From positions 1-64,000 of the forward strand of contig CBFIHR010000010.1 of the NCBI GenBank assembly GCA_965662365.1: DNA of 64,000 nucleotides, given 5' to 3'. Within the stretch, counting starts at the first letter, position 1, and every line of letters starts with the position of its first letter. Shown one piece after another: positions 8,147 through 16,474 of the stretch. The position numbers and the translations under genes were made by a program. This stretch comes from CAWVWD01 sp965662365 (lineage in GTDB: Bacteria; Bacteroidota; Bacteroidia; Chitinophagales; Saprospiraceae). The notes beneath the pieces were generated by a model that saw only the letters and a program-made list of their open reading frames with translations, was not told the origin of the DNA and did not search any database.

Positions 8147-9157
8147 ATGTTTACAGCATATTTATTTATATTATTAGCTTTATTGGCTTCTGCTTTTTTT
8201 TCGGGTTCGGAAATAGCGTTTATTTCTGCGAATCGACTAAAAGTAGAAGTGAAAACACAACAGGGGCAGTTATCTGCTCAGATTTTATCCAAATTTTATG
8301 AGCGACCTTCTGCATTTTTGGGGACAATGCTGGTCGGTAATAATATTGCGTTGGTCATTTTCGGAATTTTGACGGAAGAGGTCTGGAAAGAACCATTGCA
8401 GAAAATGTTACCGGTTTGGTTATCAGGCGATTTTTCGGTCTTGTTACTCTTGACTTTAATCACGACAATTATTATACTTTTAGCTGGAGAGTTTGTTCCG
8501 AAGACGCTATTTCAAATGTTCGCCGAGCGGTTATTGTTGTTTTTTTCTATTCCTTTACGAATAATCTACTGGTTACTTTTTCCGGTCGTTTGGATAACCG
8601 TTAAAGTTTCAGAATTTTTATTAAAAACTTTTCTAAAAACAGAAATCACCGAGGAAGCTTATACTTTTTCTCGAGTGGATTTAAAGGATTTTGTTACGGA
8701 ATTTAGCGAAAGCGTGGAAGAGGAAAAACAAGAATTCGACTCTGAACTTTTGCAACAGGCCTTACAATTACGAACAATCACCGTTTCAGATTGTGTCATT
8801 CCTACATCAGAAGTCGAATGTATTTCGGCAGATATTGACATAGAAACTTTGAAACAAAAATTTATCGAAAGTCGATTTTCAAGGTTACTGGTTTTGGATA
8901 GTACCAAGAAATCTTACAAAGGTTATATTCATCATCAGTCTATGTTTAAGGATTTTAAAAACATCGAAGAAATCATTTTGGATATTTCACATGTAGATAT
9001 TGACGATGATGGTTATGAGATTTTAGATGAGTTTATTAAAAATAAAAAAAGTATCGCTTACGTCGTCAATCAAAAAGGGGAAACTATTGGTATCATTACT
9101 TTAGAAGATATTTTAGAACGAATCTTTGGAGATATAGAAGATGAGCATGATGACTAG
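8147..9157 (+). CDS. CNNM/CorC-type membrane protein (DUF21 plus CBS domains)
   Basis: 336 residues. Residues about 1-170 form the DUF21 transmembrane domain with the signature 'SAFFSGSEIAFISANRLKVE' and 'LLAGEFVPKTLFQ'; a CBS pair follows ('RTITVSDCVIPTSEVECISA' and 'IAYVVNQKGETIGIITLEDILERIFGDIEDEHD'). Family members (CNNM, CorC, YfjD; once called haemolysins) are linked to magnesium or cation transport. The C-terminal CorC/HlyC domain found in longer relatives (about 430 residues) is absent. It lies after lptC in a frequent neighbourhood and is flanked on both sides by similar inverted repeats. No transport substrate can be read from sequence. Confidence 0.85.
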   Translation: MFTAYLFILLALLASAFFSGSEIAFISANRLKVEVKTQQGQLSAQILSKFYERPSAFLGTMLVGNNIALVIFGILTEEVWKEPLQKMLPVWLSGDFSVLLLLTLITTIIILLAGEFVPKTLFQMFAERLLLFFSIPLRIIYWLLFPVVWITVKVSEFLLKTFLKTEITEEAYTFSRVDLKDFVTEFSESVEEEKQEFDSELLQQALQLRTITVSDCVIPTSEVECISADIDIETLKQKFIESRFSRLLVLDSTKKSYKGYIHHQSMFKDFKNIEEIILDISHVDIDDDGYEILDEFIKNKKSIAYVVNQKGETIGIITLEDILERIFGDIEDEHDD

Positions 9158-9192
9158 AAAATGACTGTTAGATTGTTATCGCTCGTGCCTCG

Positions 9193-9210
9193 CCTGTCCC
9201 GAAACCTCGG
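9193..9210. repeat. Palindromic repeat, copy 3
   Basis: CCTGTCCCGAAACCTCGG, matching the TGTCCCGA-NNN-CTCGG core of the copies at 5828 and 43354. It lies in the convergent gap after the CNNM gene. Confidence 0.5.
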
Positions 9211-9225
9211 TGGCTTATCGTGAAA

Positions 9226-9310
9226 TTGTTAAACTGTTTTTGACGAAAAAAACGAAATTTTACATACAAAAAATTATTTCACATCAATTCGTCAAAAAAC
9301 AATTTAACAA
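9226..9310. repeat. Inverted repeat in the convergent gap after the CNNM gene
   Basis: Left arm 9226-9246 (TTGTTAAACTGTTTTTGACG...) and right arm 9289-9310 (...CGTCAAAAAACAATTTAACAA) are complementary over about 20 bases with one or two differences. The left arm repeats the sequence at 7949. It may act as a bidirectional terminator, but the 42-base loop is long for that. Confidence 0.55.
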
Positions 9311-9325
9311 TCCAACAATTTAATT

Positions 9326-10549
9326 TCAGAACTCAAACTCACTCAAGATAGCGTCCTCCTCCTTATTCGCCAACATAGACGGCAAAATCATCGGAATATA
9401 GGCCTCACTTTCTTTCAAAATATCACGAGAAATCACGATTCGTTGAATCTCAGAAGTACCTTCATAAATCTGCGTAATTTTCGCATCACGCATTAATCGC
9501 TCAACGTGATACTCTTTCACATAACCATAGCCGCCGTGAACTTGCACCGCTTCGGTCGTTGTTTTCATCGCTACTTCTGAAGCCATCACTTTTGCCATTG
9601 CAGCCGCACGAGTGTAATCCATGCCGTTATCCTTCATCCAGGCTGCACGATGAATCATTAATCGAGCTGCTTCGATTTCGGTTGCCATATCTGCCAACTT
9701 AAACGCAATCGCTTGATGTCTGCTAATCGGTTTTCCGAATGCTTTTCTTTCTTTTGAGTATTTTAATGCCAATTCATACGCTCCCGCTGCGATGCCTAAG
9801 GCTTGTGAAGCAATTCCGATTCGTCCGCCAGCCAACAAACTCATGGCAAATTTAAACCCAAAACCTTCGTCACCGATTCGTTGAGATTTGGGAACTTTGA
9901 CATCATTATACATTAACGTATGCGTATCCGATGCACGGATGCCCATTTTGTCCTCTTTCGCACCGATCACGACCCCTTCCATATCTCGTTCTACAATCAA
10001 GCAATTGATGCCCCGATGACCTTTTTCAGCATCGGTTTGACACATCACTAAGTGAATACTGGCTTTTCCACCGTTTGTAATCCAGTTTTTTGTACCGTTA
10101 AGTAGGTAATAATCGCCTTTATCAATTGCAGTTGTACGCTGACTTGTCGCATCACTTCCCGCCTCTGGTTCTGACAAACAAAATGCACCGATAATTTCGC
10201 CACTGGTCAATCGAGGTAAATATTTTTGCTTTTGTTCTGCTGTTCCATAGGTTTCGATGCCAGCACAGATCAAAGAATTGGTTACGGACATAATCACCGA
10301 ACAAGACGCATCAATTTTGGAGATTTCCTCTAAAGCTAAAGACAATGAAACGGTATCCATGCCCATTCCGCCATATTCTGGTGAAACTTGCATACCCATA
10401 AATCCTAATTCACCCATTCGACGAACGCCTTCTGTCGGATAAATCATATCTCGATCACGGTCAATTACTCCTGGCAAAAGCTCATTCTGAGCAAAATCAC
10501 GAGCCGCTTGTTGTACGGCTAAATGTTCTTCTGTTAATTGAAATATCAT
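9326..10549 (-). CDS. Acyl-CoA dehydrogenase, short-chain (butyryl-CoA) type
   Basis: 407 residues, slightly longer than the usual 380-390 owing to a C-terminal extension after 'ISRDIL'. It carries 'FCLSEPEAGSDATSQRTTA' (flavin and substrate site), 'GYGYVKEYHVERLMRDAKI' and the catalytic glutamate in 'TQIYEGTSEIQR' as in short/medium-chain and butyryl-CoA dehydrogenases. It would oxidise an acyl-CoA to the trans-2-enoyl-CoA in fatty-acid or amino-acid breakdown, passing electrons to ETF. No other beta-oxidation gene is adjacent; the gene appears monocistronic. The 406-base stretch 10550-10955 upstream is very AT-rich, with a duplicated AATTTTTAATAA motif and the hairpin at 10912, and no gene. 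Confidence 0.92.
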   Translation of the reverse strand: MIFQLTEEHLAVQQAARDFAQNELLPGVIDRDRDMIYPTEGVRRMGELGFMGMQVSPEYGGMGMDTVSLSLALEEISKIDASCSVIMSVTNSLICAGIETYGTAEQKQKYLPRLTSGEIIGAFCLSEPEAGSDATSQRTTAIDKGDYYLLNGTKNWITNGGKASIHLVMCQTDAEKGHRGINCLIVERDMEGVVIGAKEDKMGIRASDTHTLMYNDVKVPKSQRIGDEGFGFKFAMSLLAGGRIGIASQALGIAAGAYELALKYSKERKAFGKPISRHQAIAFKLADMATEIEAARLMIHRAAWMKDNGMDYTRAAAMAKVMASEVAMKTTTEAVQVHGGYGYVKEYHVERLMRDAKITQIYEGTSEIQRIVISRDILKESEAYIPMILPSMLANKEEDAILSEFEF

Positions 10550-10911
10550 GTTTAGTTTTTTAGTATAGTATATGGCTTAATCTCATATTTCAAAACCTTA
10601 TTTCGAACCAAAAGTTTAATTTATGAAATCCCTAAATTTTAGTTGGCTTTTATGTTAAATTTTGAATTTTTATTTTGTTTTTAAATTAAAACTCAAAATA
10701 AGTTTCAAAATTTTTAATTAAAATAAAGGTTTATTTATAATTAAATTTTGTAAAGTGTTGAAATACTTTGTAAAGATACTGTTTTTTGTGTTTTTAAAAT
10801 GGTTTTTTGTTGGGAGAATGAGTCTGATTTTAGGTAATGGAAATTATAAATTTTTAATAATTTTTAATAAACCTTAGTATCGTGATATAGGTCGGAATGC
10901 CAGTATTAATG

Positions 10912-10947
10912 TAGATAGAAGACATTCTGAAAATGCCTTCTATCTTA
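10912..10947 (-). terminator. Hairpin terminator after the beta-barrel gene (repeat form A)
   Basis: On the reverse strand the stem AGATAGAAGGCATT / AATGTCTTCTATCT closes over a short loop. It starts about eight bases after the stop of the 10956 gene. An almost identical hairpin follows the secreted-protein gene at 27530-27565. Confidence 0.55.
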
Positions 10948-10955
10948 AAAGCGCT

Positions 10956-11609
10956 TTATTTACTCAAATTCCAAATTACACCAACTCCCAAACTCATTTT
11001 ATTATCAGGGTTATATTGATAAATCATCGGCAAAACCCTATAACCATAATTCAATTGTCGGAAAGAATTATTCAAGGTTGCATTGACACCGATTTTATCA
11101 TTAATTTGATAGCCGATACTGAAACGAGTACCGTAGTCAAAGAAGAACTGACTGGCGGAATAATCTTGATTGATTTGTAAGCGTTCGTGAAAATGACTGC
11201 CGTTCATGTACGCATGATAACCGCCAAAATATCCTTCTCCCGAAAGTATGAATTTTCTCTTTTTGAATAACGACAACCGAACACCAGAATAGATTCGAAG
11301 ATGATTATCCGTTCTGAATCCTGTAATATCGGATAAGGCGACTAATTCGGGATAGTATTGTGTATAATTTCCTATTGAACTCCAAAAAGTACTGAAACTC
11401 AAACTGCTCATAGTCGTTAAGTGTTCGCTTTCTGTCCAGTGATGATTGGCTTTGGCTTGCAGTCCGTAATTTGCTCCACCCAAACCTAACTCAAACGACG
11501 TTTCTGCCGAATGAATATAGTTCGTCAGCTGTCCGAAGCTCGAATTGGCAATTAGCGAAAGCGAAAAAATAATGCTGAAAGTATATATAAATTTCATTGA
11601 CTTATTCAT
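10956..11609 (-). CDS. Predicted outer-membrane beta-barrel protein
   Basis: 217 residues; signal peptide through 'NSSFGQ' near residue 26, then alternating amphipathic strands rich in aromatic residues ('FELGLGGANYGLQAKANHHW', 'FSIGYQINDKIGVNATLNNS') and a final strand 'KMSLGVGVIWNLSK', as in small outer-membrane barrels. I recognise no specific family. Its start overlaps the end of the upstream esterase gene by eight bases, so the two are translationally coupled and probably functionally linked. A hairpin terminator follows. Function unknown. Confidence 0.65.
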   Translation of the reverse strand: MNKSMKFIYTFSIIFSLSLIANSSFGQLTNYIHSAETSFELGLGGANYGLQAKANHHWTESEHLTTMSSLSFSTFWSSIGNYTQYYPELVALSDITGFRTDNHLRIYSGVRLSLFKKRKFILSGEGYFGGYHAYMNGSHFHERLQINQDYSASQFFFDYGTRFSIGYQINDKIGVNATLNNSFRQLNYGYRVLPMIYQYNPDNKMSLGVGVIWNLSK

Positions 11610-12456
11610 TAAAAATATATTTTAAACCTAATTGAAAACCGCTTTTAGCACTGTAAGAATGTCCGTCGTTGTAGCGTTCAAATTTATATTCTAAATCATC
11701 AGGATTCGCTGTTTCCAACCGTTCTACAAATTCATTGATTAAACTATTGGTATCAAAATTAGCGAATTTCGCTGCTCCCATGTATAACTTGAATGGTAAA
11801 TTAACGTCATTTTCAAAGGCGGTCGTAGCCATTTCCATCAAGTGCAGATCTGCCCACCAAAACTGATTATCCAAACAAATAATATTGTTAAATAAAGGAT
11901 TATTCACAAACTCAAACATCTGAAACATCACGAAATACGCACCAAACGAATGCCCCATAATTGTCCGATTATTCGTATCGGTTGAGTAGGTTTGATCAAT
12001 TAGTGGAATCAATTCCGTTTCTAAAAAGGCATAAAAGTTCAGACCGCCACCACCGCCGCCGTCTAAATTTTCTGGATACATAAAATCGACCGTTCGCAAT
12101 CGACTGATTTCACCGCTGTTATTAATCAACGTGCTGATGCTTTCATTCTCCGACCCTCGTGCAATCGGCAACGGATAATCTCGGTAAAAAATCCCGACAA
12201 AAATTACATCTTCTAAGTAAGATTGCTCGGTAAACTCACTTCGCAAATAGTCAAAATGATAATAACCATCAAGGATATAAGCGACCTTGTAGGAGCGACT
12301 TTCGTCGTAATTTTCGGGTAACAATACCTGTATTTCGTAGGCTTCGCCAGTGTGTACCGATTCTATTTCCAGAATATTTTCTGGTAAGACTTTTAAGGCT
12401 TCTTTTTCGCAAGAAGTCAGGGCGATTAGGAGTGTAAAAAGTAGTAGTCTATTCAT
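11602..12456 (-). CDS. Esterase-like alpha/beta-hydrolase lipoprotein
   Basis: 284 residues, lipobox cysteine at residue 16 ('ALTSCEK'). The fold is that of the esterase D / enterochelin esterase group: 'YKVAYILDGYYHFDYL', the nucleophile elbow 'IMGHSFGAYFVMF' and a late histidine in 'ERYNDGHSYSAKSG'. Members hydrolyse esters such as siderophore lactones or acetylated sugars. A six-glycine run ('LDGGGGGGLNF') precedes the 'FYAFLETELIPLIDQTYS' helix, an unusual low-complexity insertion. It overlaps the barrel gene by eight bases and lies 80 bases after the deacetylase-like gene. Substrate cannot be told. Confidence 0.75.
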   Translation of the reverse strand: MNRLLLFTLLIALTSCEKEALKVLPENILEIESVHTGEAYEIQVLLPENYDESRSYKVAYILDGYYHFDYLRSEFTEQSYLEDVIFVGIFYRDYPLPIARGSENESISTLINNSGEISRLRTVDFMYPENLDGGGGGGLNFYAFLETELIPLIDQTYSTDTNNRTIMGHSFGAYFVMFQMFEFVNNPLFNNIICLDNQFWWADLHLMEMATTAFENDVNLPFKLYMGAAKFANFDTNSLINEFVERLETANPDDLEYKFERYNDGHSYSAKSGFQLGLKYIFNE

Positions 12457-12519
12457 TTTGATTGATTTTTTAATCTAATAGAAATAGTAAAGCAATGTTC
12501 ATAAAAACGAATTAAAACT

Positions 12520-12550
12520 GCATTTTTAAAGCATTTTTAAAGCATTTTTA
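12520..12550. repeat. Tandem repeat, three copies of an 11-base unit
   Basis: GCATTTTTAAA is repeated almost three times and runs across the stop codon of the 12537 gene, so copy-number change would alter the last codons ('KML') of that protein. Confidence 0.7.
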
Positions 12551-13823
12551 TCAACTCTTTTAGATACAATTTTCCAATCGGTTCATTAATCGTATTGTTA
12601 TGCCAAAGCGTTGAAAACAAGCCATTTACAGCTTTGGTATTTTCAATAATTTCGTGAATCAAAACTTTAGAGGCATCCAAATCTAATTTTAAATAATCCG
12701 TTAAGGTTACGTCCATGATTTGAAAAGGAAAAATTTTCAAATCGGTTGCTGTTTCATTTGCTAAATCGTACCAAAAGTAAGGTGTTGCGATACTTGCCCG
12801 AAAGCCAACTTGTGTCGCATAACCCATGGTGTAATCTTTTTTGATATCGTTTTTTATCAAATTTTGATAGGTTTCAGGTATAGATAATTTTAGAAAATGT
12901 TGTCGGCTACGAGTGATTTTTTGATTAGTAATAGTCGCTAATCGTTCTTGTTCGATTTTTACTTTTTCTAATGTTTTATTGGAAGCGTAGGAAGGATGTA
13001 AACCGATTTTATATTGTGCTGCAATTTGTTGAATTAATCGCTGAAACGCCAGATTTTTATGCGGAATATTTTTATCAAAATAATCATTGTCGCCGATGAG
13101 AAAAAAGTAAACTGGCGAAAGTCGATGTGTTTGATGAAAATTATCTAAGATTTTAAAAGTATAAAAAGGGTCGGTTTTTTGTCCTAATTGTACTTGAATC
13201 CGTTCGATAATTTCCTCAAAATTTCCGTTTAAAATCGCTCGGGCATAACCGCCCAAAGTCCGCTTAAAACCTTTATTCAGATACGACCAGGCGTAATCAA
13301 TATCGTAAGTTGGTAGAAATTGAAATGCTTGTTTTGGAAAATTAAACTGTGGAAATTTATCATTTAATAAAGATTTAATCTTTAGACATAAATGATTGAC
13401 CAACGGAATTTTTAGAAAATCGTATTGATATGCTAAACTTAAGTCGGCATAAAATCTGCCGTGTTCATCTTGCTGTGTTTCGATATATTCCTCATATCGA
13501 CTGACGAGATAAAATATCATTGCAAAAGCGTCAAAAGATAAAATGGCATTTTGGTGGTGATGATAAAAAGTCGGTAAACCGTCGATTTTACGAATTTCGA
13601 GTGTTTGTGGTTGAATACTATTTTCAAAAAGTAAATTGGTGGCAAAAAAATGGATTTCGTCTTGTATTTTCTTTTGACAATAGCTAAATTTTGGTAAATC
13701 AGAAACGGTAAATGATTGCTTGTCATGAAACAGCACATAATCAACTTCCAAAACTGTTTTAAATATCAAATTTAAAGTATATTGCAGGCGAGGCGTGATT
13801 TTATCCGTATATATTGCAAGCAT
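12537..13823 (-). CDS. Polysaccharide deacetylase-like protein (DUF7033 type)
   Basis: 428 residues, no signal peptide. N-terminal half resembles the domain named DUF7033 ('DAFAMIFYLVSRYEEY', 'GRFYADLSLAYQ'); the second half has the deacetylase-like core 'FLPTYDIDYAWSYLNKG', 'PVYFFLIGDNDYFDKNI' and 'KIGLHPSYASNKTLEK', where 'TYDID' and 'GLHPSY' replace the usual TFDD and H(S/T)xxH metal-site motifs. Relatives are typically found in polysaccharide or envelope gene sets. It starts the leftward trio with the esterase and the barrel protein. Activity is inferred from family only. Confidence 0.7.
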   Translation of the reverse strand: MLAIYTDKITPRLQYTLNLIFKTVLEVDYVLFHDKQSFTVSDLPKFSYCQKKIQDEIHFFATNLLFENSIQPQTLEIRKIDGLPTFYHHHQNAILSFDAFAMIFYLVSRYEEYIETQQDEHGRFYADLSLAYQYDFLKIPLVNHLCLKIKSLLNDKFPQFNFPKQAFQFLPTYDIDYAWSYLNKGFKRTLGGYARAILNGNFEEIIERIQVQLGQKTDPFYTFKILDNFHQTHRLSPVYFFLIGDNDYFDKNIPHKNLAFQRLIQQIAAQYKIGLHPSYASNKTLEKVKIEQERLATITNQKITRSRQHFLKLSIPETYQNLIKNDIKKDYTMGYATQVGFRASIATPYFWYDLANETATDLKIFPFQIMDVTLTDYLKLDLDASKVLIHEIIENTKAVNGLFSTLWHNNTINEPIGKLYLKELIKML

Positions 13824-13972
13824 TTTTTACTGATTGGTTGACGACAATTTTATCAAAACACTAATTTCGGAAATACTAATCACTAATCCCTAAAATATTG
13901 GGAACTAAAATGCGAGTAGCGAAACAAGTGGAATGAATCTTGGTTAATTGAGTCTTATTTAGGGCAAACTAT

Positions 13973-14005
13973 CAAAAAGCAAATGCGTTATGTATTTGCT
14001 TTTTG
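13973..14005. promoter_or_regulatory. Perfect 12-base inverted repeat in a divergent intergenic region
   Basis: CAAAAAGCAAAT and ATTTGCTTTTTG are separated by nine bases, 20 bases before the start of the DUF4292 gene. It looks like a terminator on the forward strand, yet no forward gene ends upstream, so an operator or leader hairpin is as likely. Confidence 0.4.
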
Positions 14006-14025
14006 TACTTGTAATTAATGATTTT

Positions 14026-14784
14026 ATGAAAAATATATTTTTTTTAATAATAGGAATTGTGGTCGTCATTTCAAGTTGTAAACCAACAGAAAGAACAGGC
14101 GAACCGAAAAAACTTACCGAAAAATTTGTCATAAAAAAGATGACGGATAATAGGATTGATTTCAACTGGTTTTCTGCTAAAATCAAAACAAATTATCAAA
14201 GTGAAGCGGAGTCATTTACGGCAACTTTACAAGTCAAAATTGAAAAAGATAAACAAATTTGGATTTCGGGACAAAAGTTTGGTTTTGAAGGTGTCCGAAT
14301 GTTGATTGATCAAGATTCTATTCGAATTATTAACCGATTGCAAAAAACGTATCAAGTAACGGATTTCTCGTATATCCAGAAAGAATTTAATCTACCGGCT
14401 AATTTCGAAGCTGTTCAGAATTTTTTGCTGGGTAATCCGCTAACAATGAGTAATGATGCGATATACCGACTGAAAAGTGATACGGCAAATATCGTATTAG
14501 ACGGCCTCGAAGGTAATATTTCTTTTTCTTATGCACTAAATCGGTTGAGTTACAAATTAGAAAAATTTACGTTGGAAGATAAATCGGCCAATCGAAAAGT
14601 AGTCACTCGACAACTGGATTATCAAACAACTGAAAAACAGGGTGATTTTTCATTTTTAAGAGAAATTGATTTACAAAGTGAAGAAACCAGCAATATTTCG
14701 GTTGTAATGACCTATTCGAGAGTAGATTTTGATGAAGCAAAAACAATGAGTTTTACTGTACCGAGTAGTTATAAGCGGTTATAA
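14026..14784 (+). CDS. DUF4292 lipoprotein
   Basis: 252 residues from the ATG at 14026, which gives a proper lipoprotein signal with cysteine at residue 18 ('VISSCKP'); an upstream in-frame ATG at 13990 would bury the signal. Diagnostic DUF4292 features: 'NWFSAKIKTNYQSEAESFTA', 'KDKQIWISGQKFGFEGVRML', 'TYQVTDFSYIQKEFNLPANF' and 'LLGNPL'. The family is found in Bacteroidota and resembles LolA/LolB-type half-barrels, suggesting envelope lipoprotein or lipid handling. In relatives it often lies near peptidoglycan peptidase genes; here pyrC-like follows at 124 bases. Confidence 0.8.
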   Translation: MKNIFFLIIGIVVVISSCKPTERTGEPKKLTEKFVIKKMTDNRIDFNWFSAKIKTNYQSEAESFTATLQVKIEKDKQIWISGQKFGFEGVRMLIDQDSIRIINRLQKTYQVTDFSYIQKEFNLPANFEAVQNFLLGNPLTMSNDAIYRLKSDTANIVLDGLEGNISFSYALNRLSYKLEKFTLEDKSANRKVVTRQLDYQTTEKQGDFSFLREIDLQSEETSNISVVMTYSRVDFDEAKTMSFTVPSSYKRL

Positions 14785-14873
14785 TTTTATATAAAATCTT
14801 GTAAGATTTTCAAAACCTTATAGGTTTCCTGTCGATAATTCATCGTTAATACTTAATAATTAATCGACTTGCT

Positions 14874-14881
14874 TATCTTTG
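14874..14881 (+). promoter_or_regulatory. Bacteroidota -7 promoter element before the dihydroorotase-like gene
   Basis: TATCTTTG fits the TAnnTTTG consensus exactly and lies 27 bases before the ATG at 14908. A good TTG -33 partner is not evident. Confidence 0.5.
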
Positions 14882-14907
14882 CCCCTCAAATAAATAACTT
14901 ATTTGAA

Positions 14908-16161
14908 ATGCTTCTACTAAAACAAGTACACATCGTAGATCACCGTTCGGCTTGGAACGGTCAAATCGTTGACATTTATATTAAAAACGGCAAAATCGAC
15001 GTTATTGGTCAAGACTTAGAAGTCGCTGGTGCCAAAGTCTTTGAGGCGAACGGCGCTTGTGTGTCCGTTGGTTGGTTAGATGTTGGAACACAAATCGGTG
15101 ACCCAGGATTTGAGCATAAAGAAGACTTTTTGTCTGCTTCTGAAGCTGCCGCTGCTGGTGGTTTTACAGCCGTGGCTTGTCAGCCAAATACGCATCCGAC
15201 CATTCACTCGAAGTCGGAAGTCCTCTATATTAAGAATCGAACTCGTGGAAATATCGTAGATTTCTATCCTATCGGAGCAATTTCTGAAAACTGTGACGGA
15301 AAGGATATTGCAGAATTATTCGATATGCACACACATGGTGCGGTGGCTTTTTCTGATGGAAGAAAGTCGATTCAAAATAATGGGTTGATGCTTCGGGCGT
15401 TGTTATATACGAAGCCGTTTGATGGCTTGATTATCAATCATCCGCACGATAAAGATATTGCGTCAAGCGGAATTGTGCATGAAGGCGTTGTGAGTACATC
15501 GTTAGGCATGAAAGGTATTCCGTCATTATCGGAGGAGATGATGATTCAGCGGGATTTGCATTTGGTTGAATATGCTGATGCGAAAATTCATTTTTCTAAT
15601 ATTTCGACCGAGGGTGCTGTTCAATTGATTCGTGGAGCGAAAGCGAACGGCTTGAACGTGACGGCTTCTGTAAATCCGATGAATTTGATGTTTACCGATG
15701 AGGTTCTGACGGGTTTTGATACGAATTATAAAGTAAATCCGCCAATCCGAGAAGCGAGCGATAGGCAAGCCTTAGTAGAAGGTCTGAAAGATGGAACGAT
15801 TGACTTTATAGAAACACATCACACGCCACAAGATATTGAAAATAAAAACTTGGAATTTGGTTATGCTGAATATGGTGTAACGATGTTAGAAACGGCGTTT
15901 TCGGTGATTCAAGCGGCTGTTGAAAATCAGTTATCAACGAGCGAAATTATCGAAAAAATAGCCATTCAACCTCGTCAAGTTTTAGGGTTAGAAGTCCCAA
16001 CTATTGAAACTGGTTCAGATGCTAATTTGACGATTTTTGCTCCAGATTTAACTTGGAAATATGATAAAACGTATTCTAAATCTCATAATTCGCCATTTTT
16101 AGGAAAAGAATTGAAAGGAAAGGTTTTAGGAATTGTGAATAATGGAATGTGGAGTTTATAG
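14908..16161 (+). CDS. pyrC: Dihydroorotase-like protein, metal ligands missing
   Basis: 417 residues from the ATG at 14908; an earlier ATG at 14869 overlaps the promoter element. The chain follows class I dihydroorotases (amidohydrolase fold): 'GGFTAVACQPNTHPTIHSKS', 'GAVAFSDG', 'GIPSLSEEMMIQRDL', 'KVNPPIRE'. The metal-binding DxHxHxRxPG motif is instead D58-V-G-T-Q-I-G-D-P-G, so both histidines and the arginine are gone, and the usual T-D-H-A-P motif with the catalytic aspartate reads T-H-H-T-P. Non-catalytic dihydroorotase homologues exist in other bacteria, where they support aspartate transcarbamoylase assembly. A role in pyrimidine synthesis is thus possible but direct catalysis is doubtful. 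A strong terminator follows. Confidence 0.8.
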   Translation: MLLLKQVHIVDHRSAWNGQIVDIYIKNGKIDVIGQDLEVAGAKVFEANGACVSVGWLDVGTQIGDPGFEHKEDFLSASEAAAAGGFTAVACQPNTHPTIHSKSEVLYIKNRTRGNIVDFYPIGAISENCDGKDIAELFDMHTHGAVAFSDGRKSIQNNGLMLRALLYTKPFDGLIINHPHDKDIASSGIVHEGVVSTSLGMKGIPSLSEEMMIQRDLHLVEYADAKIHFSNISTEGAVQLIRGAKANGLNVTASVNPMNLMFTDEVLTGFDTNYKVNPPIREASDRQALVEGLKDGTIDFIETHHTPQDIENKNLEFGYAEYGVTMLETAFSVIQAAVENQLSTSEIIEKIAIQPRQVLGLEVPTIETGSDANLTIFAPDLTWKYDKTYSKSHNSPFLGKELKGKVLGIVNNGMWSL

Positions 16162-16168
16162 TCTAAAA

Positions 16169-16210
16169 AAGTTTACTAAGTCTCAAAGGCTTAGTAAACT
16201 TCTTTTTTTT
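16169..16210 (+). terminator. Rho-independent terminator after the dihydroorotase-like gene
   Basis: Stem AGTTTACTAAG / CTTAGTAAACT with a nine-base loop and an oligo-T tail, eight bases after the stop codon. Confidence 0.9.
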
Positions 16211-16220
16211 AGTATCAAAA

Positions 16221-16397
16221 ATGCATTTAGAAAAACTCAACAACCAAAATAGAATCATCATTATTGGTCGGACTCACATTGGTACTCGAATTATTCCTGA
16301 TGTGCTAAAAGCATCTGGAATTTATATCAATAAGAATTTTTATAGAAGACGCTATAAGTTTATTCGTAAAGCGATGGACTTATTGAATTATGAATAG
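16221..16397 (+). pseudogene. Short sulfotransferase-like N-terminal fragment
   Basis: A 58-codon frame from ATG to TAG. Its 'RIIIIGRTHIGTRIIPDVLK' followed by 'ASGIYIN' resembles the N-terminal 5'-phosphosulfate-binding region of sulfotransferase-like proteins (family pattern roughly GRGHSGTR...L...SGxYxG). Nothing downstream continues the homology in any frame before the next gene at 16475, so it is either a remnant of a deleted gene or a coincidental small ORF. It directly follows a terminator. Between 16162 and 16474 there is otherwise only that terminator. Confidence 0.35.
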
Positions 16398-16474
16398 ATT
16401 GAAAATCATTATCTTAGCATTGCTTGAAGAAAATTATCTATTTCCAAAATTTTCAATGAATTGAATTATCAGCA

